Source: DYFT01 sp041695085
GTDB taxonomy: Bacteria; Bacteroidota; Ignavibacteria; UBA10030
Direction of reading: 5' to 3'
DNA length: 64,000 bases
Assembly (NCBI GenBank): GCA_041695085.1
Contig: JBGFRO010000027.1
Span: 1-64,000 of the forward strand
Both the position numbers and the translations under genes were made by a program. Every line of letters starts with the position of its first letter. The stretch's first letter is position 1. The notes under the pieces are model-generated. The model worked only from the letters and a program-made list of their open reading frames with translations. It was not told the DNA's origin and did not search any database. Shown piece after piece: positions 8,625 through 18,036 of the stretch.

Positions 8625-9470
8625 TCACACTCCCCAATCCCTCGCATACCGGAAATCAACGTTGACCGTCCGGTATGACACCTTGGCGATGACGGGGGGG
8701 CGGCGTTTGAACTGATTCTTCTGGATGAGCTCGCGAACCCGTCGGATGAACTTCGTGTCAAAACCAAGCTCTCTCAACTCGTCATCACCCCTCCGTTCAT
8801 CCACCAGGTGAAACAACAGTCGATCAAGTTCCGCATATTTCATTCCCATCTCTCCTTCATCAGTCTGTCCCTCCCACAAATCGGCCGTGGGTTGCTTTCC
8901 GACGATGCGCTTTGGCAAACCGAGGTGTCGGGCTAATTGCCAGATTTGCGTTTTGTAGAGATCTCCTATCGGATTCAGCGCACACGCCGTATCGCCATAC
9001 AGTGTGCCGTATCCAACCATCAATTCCGTCTTATTGCTCGTCCCGATAACCAAAGCGGCATCTCGTGCCGAGATGTCGTACAAAACGATCATCCTCGCTC
9101 GAGCCATCACATTACCCCGCCGAATGCGACCGATCGCTCCATTTGTGCCGCAGTAAGCGTCTACCATCTCGGTAATGTCAACGTACTCCGACCGGATGGC
9201 CAGTTTCTCGATGACCAATTCGGCGTCTTCGATACTTTGCGGACTGCTTGTGGCATGCGGCATCACAACTCCACGCACGTGCCGTTTCCCCAGCGCATCG
9301 GCTGCCAGCGCAGCGCTGACGGCGGAATCGACACCTCCGGAAACACCCACCACCCCCTTGGAAAATCCGGCAGCGTGCACTTCATCTCTGATGAAACGAA
9401 CGAGGAGATCGTGGACGACCTCCATATTCAGATCAAGCGGCGAGTGTTCCTCTTTGCCCGCAGCTTCCAT
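8625..9470 (-). CDS. nadE: NAD+ synthetase, ammonia-dependent type
   Basis: Makes NAD+ from deamido-NAD+ with ATP. The 281-residue protein has the PP-loop motif SGGVDSAVSAAL near residue 44 and the downstream GTSNKTELMVGYGTLYGD substrate-binding segment. There is no N-terminal nitrilase/glutaminase domain, so it should use free ammonia or a separate glutaminase. The ATG at 9470 follows the stop of the lysine aminotransferase gene by 3 nt, with GGAG inside that gene's end as ribosome binding site. This implies an operon running lat-nadE-rsmI. Confidence 0.95.
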   Translation of the reverse strand: MEAAGKEEHSPLDLNMEVVHDLLVRFIRDEVHAAGFSKGVVGVSGGVDSAVSAALAADALGKRHVRGVVMPHATSSPQSIEDAELVIEKLAIRSEYVDITEMVDAYCGTNGAIGRIRRGNVMARARMIVLYDISARDAALVIGTSNKTELMVGYGTLYGDTACALNPIGDLYKTQIWQLARHLGLPKRIVGKQPTADLWEGQTDEGEMGMKYAELDRLLFHLVDERRGDDELRELGFDTKFIRRVRELIQKNQFKRRPPVIAKVSYRTVNVDFRYARDWGV

Positions 9471-9473
9471 GCC

Positions 9474-10913
9474 TTAATCTCCTGCGCTAATTTCTTTCAG
9501 CGCATTGCGGATGATGGTTACTCCCTCATCAATTTCGGTTTTCGTCATGTTGAGAGGGGGTCGAAAACGGATCGAGTGATCGCCACAACCGATCAGAATC
9601 AACCCTTCCTCATACGCCTTGATACGGAGTTGATCTCGACTCTGAGCGGTGTCGAGGTCAATGGCGCAAAGAAGTCCACGACCGCGCGCATTCAAGACCA
9701 AGCCGGGAAATTCCTGCTCCAAACCCTCGAGCTGTTTCAGGAGATGCGCCCCTACCTCGAGCGCGTTTTGAACGAGATGCTCTTCCTCGATGATCTCGAG
9801 GATGCGCTGGAACCGAACCATGTCCACGAGATTCCCGCCAAAGGTGGAGTTCAGTCGACTCGGCTTATGGAACACGTTCTCCAGCACATCGTCGATCCGC
9901 TTGCTGCTCACGAAACCACACACCTGGGTCTTCTTGCCAAAGGCCATCAGGTCTGGCTTCACGAAATATTCGTGCGCCCACATCTTGCCGGAGATGCCGA
10001 TGCCGGTTTGGATTTCATCGAAGACCAAAAGAATTTCGCTCTCGTCGCAGATTGTCCGAAGCTCTCGAAAAAATTCGGGACGAAAGTGGTTGTCCCCCCC
10101 TTCGGCTTGCACCGGTTCGATAATCAGCGCCGCAACGTCGTCGGGATTGTTAACAATCGCCTGCTTGATTTGCTGGAGCGCAATTCCTTCTTCTCTTTTC
10201 ACTTGCTCGAGATTCTCCTTATTGAGGGGGAACCGTACCGCGGGATTGTGGATCCGCGGCCAGCGGAACTTCGGGAAGTAGTTGGTTTTGGTCGGATCGG
10301 TGTTCGTCAGCGAGAGCGTATAACCACTCCGCCCGTGAAAGGCGCGACGGAAATGAATGACCTGCCGTCCGCGCTCCTCCGTATATCCCTTTACAAAGTT
10401 CTTCCGCACCTTCCAATCGAATGCCGTCTTCAACGCATTCTCCACTGCTAAAGCTCCCCCATCGATGAAGAAAGCGTACGGTAGATACTCGGGTTGAGCG
10501 ATGCGCGCAAAGGTCTCCACAAACTCCGCCATCTCGACGGTGTACGCATCGGAATTTGACGGTTTGTTGACAGCGACGTATGCGAGCTTGTCGAGGAATT
10601 CGGGAGAGGTCATCTTTGGATGATTCATCCCCACCGACCCGGAAGCAAAGAAAGTAAAGAAGTCGAGATATCGTTTATTATACCGCGAATCATAAAGGTA
10701 GGAACCCTGACTACGTTTTAAATCCACTACAAGGTCGAATCCATCGACCAGCATGTGACGTGAGAGGACCGCGTGCACCTCCGTTGGAAGAACTTTCACG
10801 GGATTCTTTGTTGTCGGTTTCGCGATAGGATCGATCACGGCCATCTTGTGGCCGGACTCTTTTCCGGCACCGGATGTTGCGCGATCGAGTTTGGCGATAA
10901 CTTTGTCGGACAT
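9474..10913 (-). CDS. lat: L-lysine 6-transaminase (lysine epsilon-aminotransferase)
   Basis: PLP enzyme that transfers the epsilon-amino group of lysine to 2-oxoglutarate, giving 2-aminoadipate 6-semialdehyde. The 479-residue protein is a class III aminotransferase with features of the LAT branch: FFASGSVGMNHPKM, FIDGGALAVENALK, LVFDEIQTG, and LMAFGKKTQVCG, where the PLP lysine is near K327. An AAAGGTAAC box precedes the ATG at 10913; a second in-frame Met at residue 24 is the other possible start. The aldehyde dehydrogenase 125 nt upstream would oxidise the semialdehyde, so the pair forms the first two steps of lysine degradation. Confidence 0.9.
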   Translation of the reverse strand: MSDKVIAKLDRATSGAGKESGHKMAVIDPIAKPTTKNPVKVLPTEVHAVLSRHMLVDGFDLVVDLKRSQGSYLYDSRYNKRYLDFFTFFASGSVGMNHPKMTSPEFLDKLAYVAVNKPSNSDAYTVEMAEFVETFARIAQPEYLPYAFFIDGGALAVENALKTAFDWKVRKNFVKGYTEERGRQVIHFRRAFHGRSGYTLSLTNTDPTKTNYFPKFRWPRIHNPAVRFPLNKENLEQVKREEGIALQQIKQAIVNNPDDVAALIIEPVQAEGGDNHFRPEFFRELRTICDESEILLVFDEIQTGIGISGKMWAHEYFVKPDLMAFGKKTQVCGFVSSKRIDDVLENVFHKPSRLNSTFGGNLVDMVRFQRILEIIEEEHLVQNALEVGAHLLKQLEGLEQEFPGLVLNARGRGLLCAIDLDTAQSRDQLRIKAYEEGLILIGCGDHSIRFRPPLNMTKTEIDEGVTIIRNALKEISAGD

Positions 10914-11038
10914 AAGTTACCTTTCGTTTTTCAGAGTGAAGTACATGGAAGCGAATTCGATTTTCGTCCGCTGCCCATCTCCCTCAGAAAAACTCCTGGT
11001 GCTCGTAGAGTGATATGATGTACGGTCTCCCTTCCACT

Positions 11039-12532
11039 TTAATTCTCCACATTGTCAATTTGTGCACGCTGCAACTGGCCGCTGTAATCAACATAGACCG
11101 TCTTCCATTCCGTGTAGAACTCATATACCGTCCATCCACCTTCACGATGGCCGTTGCCAGTCTCCTTCACGCCCCCGAACGGCATATGCGCTTCCGCGCC
11201 GATGGTCGGCGCATTGATGTAGGTAATGCCCGCCCGGATATCCCGAATAGCGCGATAGGCGTTGTTGATGTCTTGTGTGTAGATGGAGGAGGAGAGTCCA
11301 TACTGCGTGTTGTTCGCCACTTCGATCGCCTCCTCGAGCGATTTGACTCGGATGACGGAAAGAACAGGTCCGAAGATCTCTTCGCGGGCAACACGCATCG
11401 AAGGTGTTACATCGGCAAGTACGGTCGGTTCATAGAACCATCCGTTGGCAAGACCATCGCCTGCTGCACGCTTGCCCCCCGCGGCAACAACCGCTCCCTC
11501 CTGCACACCAATCCTCACATACTCTTCGACCGTTGTGAACTGCTTTTCATTGACACACGGACCAACGTCCACATCCTCCTTCAATCCATCCCCTACTCTG
11601 AGCTTCTTCGCCTTGTCCACGACCAGAGAAAGAAAGCGATCGTATACCTTTTCGTGGATGATCAGTCGACTCGTCGCGGTGCATCGCTGACCGGTTGTTC
11701 CGAACGCTCCCCACAATACTCCTTCGAGCGCGAGGTCGAGGTTCGCATCGTCCATCACGATCTGCGCGTTTTTTCCTCCTAACTCTAAAGAGACCCGCTT
11801 CAGCGTTCGTGAAGCAATCTCGGAAATCTTCTTGCCGACGGATGTGGAGCCCGTGAAGCTGACCAAATCGACCTCCGGGTGTTCGACGAGCGCCATTCCC
11901 ACTTCCGTTCCCCCGCCATGAACGAGATTCACAACCCCTTTGGGAACGCCCGCCTCTGTCAGAATCTCTACAAGTAACGTTGCCGTCGCGGGAGTGTCGG
12001 ATGCCGGTTTGAACACCACAGTATTCCCGCAGACGAGGGCCGGGAAGATCTTCCACGTGGGAATGGCCATCGGGAAATTCCATGGTGTGATGATCGCCCC
12101 AACGCCGACCGGAATCCGAATGGCCATATTGAACTTGTTTGGAAGTTCCGAGGGAACGGTGTGCCCAAAGAGGCGCCTTCCTTCCGACGCGGCATAATAG
12201 GCCGTATCGATTCCTTCCTGCACATCTCCCCTTGTTTCGAGCAAGACTTTCCCCATCTCACGCGTCATCACCCGAGCAATCTCTTCTTTTCTTTGCGTGA
12301 GAAGGTCGCCGACTTTCTTGAGGATGTCTCCTCGTTTCGGAGCGGGAACGAGGCGCCACGATTCAAACGCTCTTCGAGCGGCTGCGACGGCGCGGTCCAC
12401 ATCCGATTTGTCCGAAAGAGGAAACGTTCCGATCACTTCATCCCAATTCGCCGGATTGCGATTTTCAAATGTGCGTCCGGACTCGGAATCGCTCCATATT
12501 CCATCGATGTAGTTCTGATATTTTCTTGGCAT
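11039..12532 (-). CDS. NAD(P)-dependent aldehyde dehydrogenase, probably 2-aminoadipate semialdehyde dehydrogenase
   Basis: A 497-residue ALDH with the complete active site: the TPWNFP cofactor segment, FTGST, general base E250 in LELGGK, and catalytic C284 in TTGQRCTATSR. ALDHs oxidise aldehydes to acids. The substrate cannot be read from the sequence, but the adjacent lysine 6-transaminase makes 2-aminoadipate semialdehyde, which this enzyme would convert to 2-aminoadipate. By sequence style it could also be a succinate- or glyceraldehyde-type ALDH. The 125-nt gap to lat leaves open a separate promoter. Confidence 0.85.
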   Translation of the reverse strand: MPRKYQNYIDGIWSDSESGRTFENRNPANWDEVIGTFPLSDKSDVDRAVAAARRAFESWRLVPAPKRGDILKKVGDLLTQRKEEIARVMTREMGKVLLETRGDVQEGIDTAYYAASEGRRLFGHTVPSELPNKFNMAIRIPVGVGAIITPWNFPMAIPTWKIFPALVCGNTVVFKPASDTPATATLLVEILTEAGVPKGVVNLVHGGGTEVGMALVEHPEVDLVSFTGSTSVGKKISEIASRTLKRVSLELGGKNAQIVMDDANLDLALEGVLWGAFGTTGQRCTATSRLIIHEKVYDRFLSLVVDKAKKLRVGDGLKEDVDVGPCVNEKQFTTVEEYVRIGVQEGAVVAAGGKRAAGDGLANGWFYEPTVLADVTPSMRVAREEIFGPVLSVIRVKSLEEAIEVANNTQYGLSSSIYTQDINNAYRAIRDIRAGITYINAPTIGAEAHMPFGGVKETGNGHREGGWTVYEFYTEWKTVYVDYSGQLQRAQIDNVEN

Positions 12533-12723
12533 AGCTTGTTCTCGTTAATCAATCGTAGGTTGTTCTATCATTCTCGCTCGCCTATCTGAAGAATGGATTA
12601 CACAGAGGGACAGAGAGGATTCAGAGAGTTCCGCGGAGGAGAATTCCACGTGCACCTTGGCGCTTCATTCGTCAATTCATTTCCACGCACCCTTCAGTTT
12701 CGGTTGTTGATGGAGAGTTGCCA

Positions 12724-14019
12724 TTAATTCAGACCTAACCGTTCGAAGATCGTATCCAATCGTTTGAGACTTCGATGCGGATCGAAGAGTTGAGAAAGCT
12801 CGTCCGGTGGGAGCATCTGCGTCACTTCCGGCGTCTGTAAAAGCATTTCCTGAAAGCTTGTCCCGTTCTCCCATACTTTCATCGCGAGCGATTGAACGAT
12901 CCGATACGCGTCTTCCCGCTTCATCCCCTTTTTGGTAAGTGCGAGAAGAACTTCCTGCGAGAACACCAGCCCGTTTGTCTTCTGAAGATTCGAAAGCATG
13001 CGTTCCGGATAGACCAAGAGACGATCGATGACGGAGTTCAACTGCGTGATCATGTAATCGAGCAGAATGCAGCTATCGGGTATGATGATGCGCTCCACCG
13101 AAGAATGCGTAATATCCCGTTCGTGCCACAGAGAGATATTTTCCATTGCGGCGAGAGCATTGCCTCGCAGCACGCGAGCCAGTCCCGAAATCCGCTCACA
13201 CAGAATCGGGTTGCGTTTGTGCGGCATCGCTGAGGAGCCTTTCTGCCCTTTCGAGAAGTACTCCTCCGCTTCGCGGACCTCGGTCTTTTGGAGGTGACGA
13301 ATCTCCGTGGCGAACTTTTCAAGCGAACTGCCACATACCGCAAGGGCATTCATAAACTCGGCATGCCGATCACGCTGCAACACCTGCGTCGAGACCGGTG
13401 CCGGCTGAAGTCCAAGCTTCTCGCACACATATCGCTCCACAAACGGGTCAATATGTTGATATGTCCCTACCGCTCCCGAGATCTTTCCAACGCTGATGGT
13501 TTGAAGAGCCGATCTGAGACGAGCAATGTTTCGTTCGGTCTCTGCAAACCAAAGTGCAAGTTTTAGGCCAAAGGTCATGGGCTCGGCATGGACACCGTGG
13601 GTTCGACCGATCATCACTGTCTTCTTAAATTCCTTTGCCCTCCTCGCGAGCGTGCCCTTCAGCGCCTCCAGATCTTTCAGCAACAGTTCCCCTGCCTGCT
13701 TCATCTGGACCGACAGCGCCGTGTCGAGCACATCGGACGAGGTCATACCGAGATGGATAAAGCGCGACTCGGCACCGACGTATTCACCGACATTCGTCAG
13801 AAACGCGATGAGGTCGTGCTTCACTTCGTTTTCGATTTCGGCCATGCGAGCGATATCGAACTTCGCCTTCGAACGGATAGCAGCGGGGGCATCCTTTGGG
13901 ATCACTCCCAGCTCCGCCTGCGCCTCACAGGCAAGGAGCTCGATCTCCAGCCAAATGCGAAACTTGTTCTCGTCTTGCCAGATGCGCCCCATCTCGGCGC
14001 GTGCGTAGCGTTGAATCAC
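12724..14019 (-). CDS. purB: Adenylosuccinate lyase
   Basis: Catalyses two fumarate-releasing steps in purine synthesis (SAICAR to AICAR and adenylosuccinate to AMP). It contains the fumarase/ASL superfamily signature GSSAMPHKRNP, the HLGMTSSDVLDTAL segment and GRTHGVHAEP. I placed the start at the GTG at 14019: homologues begin at (M)IxRYxRxEMGxIW, an AGAGAG box lies about 9 nt upstream, and the resulting 431 residues match the family length. An in-frame ATG at 14073 would add 18 residues unlike any family member I know. htrA ends about 120 nt upstream. Confidence 0.95.
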   Translation of the reverse strand: MIQRYARAEMGRIWQDENKFRIWLEIELLACEAQAELGVIPKDAPAAIRSKAKFDIARMAEIENEVKHDLIAFLTNVGEYVGAESRFIHLGMTSSDVLDTALSVQMKQAGELLLKDLEALKGTLARRAKEFKKTVMIGRTHGVHAEPMTFGLKLALWFAETERNIARLRSALQTISVGKISGAVGTYQHIDPFVERYVCEKLGLQPAPVSTQVLQRDRHAEFMNALAVCGSSLEKFATEIRHLQKTEVREAEEYFSKGQKGSSAMPHKRNPILCERISGLARVLRGNALAAMENISLWHERDITHSSVERIIIPDSCILLDYMITQLNSVIDRLLVYPERMLSNLQKTNGLVFSQEVLLALTKKGMKREDAYRIVQSLAMKVWENGTSFQEMLLQTPEVTQMLPPDELSQLFDPHRSLKRLDTIFERLGLN

Positions 14020-14142
14020 TGTCGTGTATCTCTCTGGTCCATGGTGAGAGGTTTGAGACTCGATTTCCCGCATGTACCTCTCAACATGGGGATGATTGGA
14101 ACTCGGAGATGATGAAACGTCTTGGACTGCGCTCCACGTTCG

Positions 14143-15360
14143 TTACGATGAACGTTGCTCAACCCGAAGTTGCACTTCTACCGTTTTCCGTTCCCGATAA
14201 ATCCTCAACCTCAACACGTCACCGGGACGCGCGTCGTTCAGAAGTGCAAACAGCTCTTCTTCGGAGTTGATTTTCTCGTTGTTGATCTCCAGGATGATAT
14301 CCCCGACCTTAATGCCTGCTTTTTCTGCCGGACTATTCCTATAAACATCGCTCACGATGATGCCGCGCACTTCAGAAAGTCCGAAGTAGCGAGCTACGCG
14401 TGCATCCACCTGCTGCGCCTCAAAACCGGTCCAGATATTGCGCTCAACTCTTCCGCGTTTCCTGAGCTCGGTAACGATCCGTTTCACTTTATTAATCGGA
14501 ATGGCGAAACCATATCCCACAAAGCTCTGGCTCACCCCTCCGGTGAAGATCAATGTGTTGATGCCGATGACCTCACCGAGACTATTGACCAACGGACCAC
14601 CGCTGTTGCCGCTGTTGATGGCCGCATCCGTTTCAATCATGTCGCGGTACACCCGATTGTTCTGTCGACCCAGGTTCATACCGGTCGAACTGATAACTCC
14701 CACCGTCACCGTCGGTTTATCGTTAATGTCGAACAAACCAAACGGATTGCCCAACGCAATCGCCCATTCCCCAATGATGATCTCATCGGAGTTCCCCAGA
14801 GCAGCATGAGGGAGATCGTGACCATCGACCTTCAAGAGTGCAACATCGGAGAGGGGATCGGTGCCAACCAGCTCAGCTTTCAAGCGCCGGCCTCCAACGA
14901 GCGTGACCGTAATCTCGGTCGCATTGCCGGCAACGTGATCATTGGTGATGATATAACCATCCGGCGAGATGATGACGCCGGAGCCGAGCCCCTTCACCTC
15001 GATGCGACGGTTTCCGAAGAACTGCCTCATAAAGGGATCTTGCTCGAAGAATCGCCGGAAAAACGGATCGGACGGGAAAAATCCCGGCTGCTCGCGCACC
15101 TCCGTGACGTTGATACCTACAACAGCCGGACTGACGCGGGCGATCGAACGCGTGATGGCGTTCTGGCGTGATTGGCCGAGATCTGTTTGATCCTGAACGG
15201 TTGATGTGGCGGAAACCGTTTGCGGGAACAATTCTTTGTATTCCGGCTCCACTTGCTCCGCGGGAGAAGCCCCCACCGAAGGCTTGATCGTATATCCTAT
15301 TCCCACACCGATGATCAGTGGGACCACAAGAACAAGGAGAAGTCGCAGACCATGTTTCAT
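14143..15360 (-). CDS. HtrA/DegQ-type periplasmic serine protease with one PDZ domain
   Basis: Envelope quality-control protease. A signal anchor occupies about residues 5-24. The trypsin-like domain has the full triad H142 (TNDHVAGN), D172 (LSDVALLKV) and S253 (NSGNSGGPL). One PDZ domain follows (about residues 310-400, with GIIVSDVYRNSPAEKAG and GDIILEIN). A Phe-rich stretch between residues 94 and 115 matches the LA-loop region of DegP/DegQ proteins. At 405 residues, a single PDZ domain makes it DegS-like in architecture. It starts 15 nt after the stop of the PlsY-like gene, so it is probably cotranscribed with it. Confidence 0.93.
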   Translation of the reverse strand: MKHGLRLLLVLVVPLIIGVGIGYTIKPSVGASPAEQVEPEYKELFPQTVSATSTVQDQTDLGQSRQNAITRSIARVSPAVVGINVTEVREQPGFFPSDPFFRRFFEQDPFMRQFFGNRRIEVKGLGSGVIISPDGYIITNDHVAGNATEITVTLVGGRRLKAELVGTDPLSDVALLKVDGHDLPHAALGNSDEIIIGEWAIALGNPFGLFDINDKPTVTVGVISSTGMNLGRQNNRVYRDMIETDAAINSGNSGGPLVNSLGEVIGINTLIFTGGVSQSFVGYGFAIPINKVKRIVTELRKRGRVERNIWTGFEAQQVDARVARYFGLSEVRGIIVSDVYRNSPAEKAGIKVGDIILEINNEKINSEEELFALLNDARPGDVLRLRIYRERKTVEVQLRVEQRSS

Positions 15361-15375
15361 ACCATTCCACTCACA

Positions 15376-16014
15376 TTATGTCGATGATTGTTCCAAATCC
15401 TGCCGATTGCCGGACCAAATGTGCCTCAAAACCTCCTGATGCCGGAGGAGCAACAGCAGACTCAAAATGACAGAGAAGAGTTCGAACGACGACTCGTGCG
15501 TACCTTCCGGCAGTAACAAACCGACAACCTCCCACGGCATCAGAGCGAGAATCAATGGCGTGGCAAAAATGGCTATCAGGTTTGAGGTGAGAATATCCCT
15601 CCCGCTCAACTTTGCAACGAGCCACAGCACGCACCACACCACGGTATAACTGAATCCGAAAAGGAAGAGTCCACCCGCCGTCGTGGCAAGTCCTCTTCCC
15701 CCTTCAAATCTTAACCAGAGAGGGTAGATATGACCCAAGATGGCGCTGGAGAGAGCCAGTGCGAGGATCCAAAAAGAAGAATCGACGAGCAGCTGTGCCC
15801 CGAGAACCGCGAGAAACCCCTTTGCCGCATCCAAGACGCCCACGATGATACCGATCCACTTCGAGCCGGTGACAAAGAACGCGTTAAATCCTCCCACATT
15901 GCCGCTTCCTGCGCGTCGAATGTCGATGCGCTTGGCGAACTTGACGATGAGATATGCTACGGGGATCGACCCGAGGAGGTATCCGCCGAGGAACACCAGG
16001 ATGTAAGTAGCCAC
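15376..16014 (-). CDS. PlsY-like glycerol-3-phosphate acyltransferase paralogue
   Basis: A 212-residue multi-pass membrane protein of the PlsY family, which transfers acyl groups from acyl-phosphate to glycerol-3-phosphate. It starts with ILVFLGGYLLGSIPVAYLIV and has the family motifs in altered form: RRAGSGNVGGFNAFF in place of GSGNxGxTN, and FEGGRGLATTAGG in place of RGGKGxAT. I chose the GTG at 16014 because homologues begin there; the frame extends further upstream, to GTG-ATG at 16152-16147, into gpsA, but that part is unlike the family. There is no clear Shine-Dalgarno. It may be a functional paralogue with changed specificity or a non-catalytic copy; a canonical PlsY is encoded at 17254-17937. 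Confidence 0.75.
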   Translation of the reverse strand: MATYILVFLGGYLLGSIPVAYLIVKFAKRIDIRRAGSGNVGGFNAFFVTGSKWIGIIVGVLDAAKGFLAVLGAQLLVDSSFWILALALSSAILGHIYPLWLRFEGGRGLATTAGGLFLFGFSYTVVWCVLWLVAKLSGRDILTSNLIAIFATPLILALMPWEVVGLLLPEGTHESSFELFSVILSLLLLLRHQEVLRHIWSGNRQDLEQSST

Positions 16015-16129
16015 GGATGCCGTACGCCAGTAGGAGCAGTAAGAATGACCGCCCCAAAGTACGCAAAAGGGGAGGGAGAAGCAAGGTAAGGTCGACGTCG
16101 GGAAAAGCGACAGTGTCGTGCTGTGAAGC

Positions 16130-17140
16130 CTATCCTTCGCCTTTCGCATCACGCGTCATCAGTTCGCGCGTAGCGATATGCGGGTCTTTTCCTTCGAACA
16201 GAACGGAATGAACTGCGTTGATGATGGGGAGCTCAATGCCGAATTTTTTCTCGATTTCAAGAGCCGACTTTGCAGTAGCCACCCCTTCTGCCACCATGAT
16301 CATTTCCTTCAAAACATCCTCAAGCTTCCGTCCTTTTCCCACCTGCTCTCCAACGTAACGATTGCGACTATGTCGGCTCATACACGTCACAATCAAGTCC
16401 CCCACTCCGGAAAGCCCTGCGAACGTCCGCGGCTGCGCGCCGAGCTTGACACCAAGTTTGGTGATTTCGTAGACACCTCGTGTCATAATAGCCGCCTTCG
16501 TATTGTCGCCAAAGCCGGCTCCATCACTGATGCCTGCAGCAACCGCGATGACGTTTTTCAGCGCCCCCCCTAACTCAACACCCCGGATATCCTCGTTCAC
16601 ATACACACGGAAGTAGGGAGTCAGGAACGCCTCCTGCACGATCTTGGCTGTTCGAAGCTTGTATGAAGCAGCGACAACGGCAGTCGGGATTTGCCTTGAA
16701 ACTTCCTCCGCGTGGCTGGGCCCCGAAAGGATGGCAAGATTTTCCTTCTGCTCGTGCTCGAGAACGTCGAGCATCACCTCCGACATCGTCATCAGTGTCG
16801 TATTCTCGATCCCCTTTGCAACGTTACAGATGACTGTTCGACGGAGATCGATATGAGCGATTTTTTGGAGAACGGAGCGAAGATACTGGGAAGGGACTGC
16901 GGCAACGATCATATCCCGATTCGAGCATGACTGTTCGATATCGGTGACGATTTTAAGCGTGGGAGGAAGATAGATACCGGGAAGAAAGGAGGGGTTTTCG
17001 CGCCTGTCGCGCATCAACTCAGCTTGTTCGGCTTTATACGTCCACAACGTGACGTCGTGGCCGTTGCCAAGCAGAACGAGCGCGAGAGTTGTTCCCCAAC
17101 TTCCGGCTCCGAGGATGGTGATCTTCATCATTCGATTCAT
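16130..17140 (-). CDS. gpsA: Glycerol-3-phosphate dehydrogenase [NAD(P)+]
   Basis: Reduces dihydroxyacetone phosphate to sn-glycerol-3-phosphate, the acceptor for phospholipid synthesis. The 336-residue protein has the N-terminal dinucleotide-binding GAGSWGTTLA, AVPSQYLRSV, the catalytic-lysine region ALKNVIAVAAGISDG, and the conserved LSGVGDLIVTCMSRHSRN. Three ATGs (17140, 17131, 17128) are possible starts. It lies between the two PlsY-type genes, which use its product. Confidence 0.96.
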   Translation of the reverse strand: MNRMMKITILGAGSWGTTLALVLLGNGHDVTLWTYKAEQAELMRDRRENPSFLPGIYLPPTLKIVTDIEQSCSNRDMIVAAVPSQYLRSVLQKIAHIDLRRTVICNVAKGIENTTLMTMSEVMLDVLEHEQKENLAILSGPSHAEEVSRQIPTAVVAASYKLRTAKIVQEAFLTPYFRVYVNEDIRGVELGGALKNVIAVAAGISDGAGFGDNTKAAIMTRGVYEITKLGVKLGAQPRTFAGLSGVGDLIVTCMSRHSRNRYVGEQVGKGRKLEDVLKEMIMVAEGVATAKSALEIEKKFGIELPIINAVHSVLFEGKDPHIATRELMTRDAKGEG

Positions 17141-17190
17141 TTCATCGGAAGGTGAGACAACGCAGTGTTATGTTTGAGACAACAGCCGGA

Positions 17191-17230
17191 CAAGAACAAA
17201 ATCCCCCTCCAAGTTGGCTTGCGAGGGGGA
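17191..17230 (-). terminator. Rho-independent terminator after plsY
   Basis: TCCCCCTC (17202-17209) pairs with GAGGGGGA (17223-17230). On the minus strand the stem is followed by TTTTGTTCTT. It lies 24 nt past the plsY stop, so gpsA probably has its own promoter or depends on readthrough. Confidence 0.75.
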
Positions 17231-17253
17231 CTCCATGCGTTCGGCTGATGCGC

Positions 17254-17937
17254 TCAAGCTCCGAGGCGTTCCCGTTCGGGCTGAGGAAACTTCACCGGAT
17301 GTTCTGTTCCTTCAATCAATCGCTTGATATTGGAGCGATGTGAATAGACGAGGAGCAATGCAACAGCGATACTGAAATAGATGAGCGTTTTGTAGCTATG
17401 GATCTCGTCGCCAAAGATGTTGTGTCGAATAAACAGCGACAGGGGAAAAGCGAAAGCGGCCGAGATGGAGCCGAGCGAAACGTACTTCCATGCCATAAAA
17501 ACAATCAGGAAGACACCAACGGAGATAGCGAATTCCGTTGGTGCGATGCCGATGAGCATGCCCGCTCCGGTCGCGATTCCCTTTCCCCCACGAAATCCGG
17601 CAAAGATGGTCCAGATATGGCCGACAATCGCCGCACCGCCACAAATCATTTGAATAATGGTGAAGTCGTCAAACGGCGTGCGGTTGTAAAACGGCAACGT
17701 CGGATCCCAAAACAAGCGCGCGATCACCGTGGTCGTGAGCACCCCCTTGCCGATATCGACAAGCGTCACGAGCACACCCGACTTCCAACCGAGCACGCGG
17801 AAGACATTCGTCCCTCCTGCATTGCCACTCCCCTTGGTGCGGATGTCGAATCCGTGCACCCACTTGGAGAGCATAATACTCGTGGGAATGGAGCCCACGA
17901 TGTAGCTCAGCAAGATGACAATTGCAAGGTTAATCAT
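17254..17937 (-). CDS. plsY: Acyl-phosphate:glycerol-3-phosphate acyltransferase PlsY
   Basis: Inner-membrane enzyme that makes lysophosphatidic acid from acyl-phosphate and glycerol-3-phosphate. The 227-residue protein starts with a membrane segment ending SYIVGSIPTSIMLSK. It has the canonical PlsY loops TKGSGNAGGTNVFR and FRGGKGIATGAG and about five membrane spans. GAGGGG lies 6-7 nt upstream of the ATG at 17937. The ending HPVKFPQPERERLGA is a short hydrophilic tail. It is followed by a terminator, then gpsA and the divergent PlsY paralogue. Confidence 0.95.
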   Translation of the reverse strand: MINLAIVILLSYIVGSIPTSIMLSKWVHGFDIRTKGSGNAGGTNVFRVLGWKSGVLVTLVDIGKGVLTTTVIARLFWDPTLPFYNRTPFDDFTIIQMICGGAAIVGHIWTIFAGFRGGKGIATGAGMLIGIAPTEFAISVGVFLIVFMAWKYVSLGSISAAFAFPLSLFIRHNIFGDEIHSYKTLIYFSIAVALLLVYSHRSNIKRLIEGTEHPVKFPQPERERLGA

Positions 17938-18036
17938 GCGGTTCCCCTCCTGTAGAACAGAAAAAACCTGTGTTATGATACTTCATTCAGAAGAAAAAAG
18001 CAACCTGATTTCCGAAGACGTTTCGCTCAATTTCGA

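Noticed and set aside
8937..10451. 504-codon plus-strand frame opposite lat and nadE
   Set aside because: It lies entirely antisense to two clear enzymes, shows no recognisable domain, and reads as a codon-bias shadow.
14155..15171. 338-codon plus-strand frame opposite htrA
   Set aside because: Antisense to an intact protease with its full catalytic triad; no family features.
16128..17140. Idea that the PlsY paralogue starts inside gpsA (GTG-ATG at 16152-16147)
   Set aside because: The extra 45 or so residues have no family similarity and lack a typical first membrane segment; homologues begin at the GTG at 16014.
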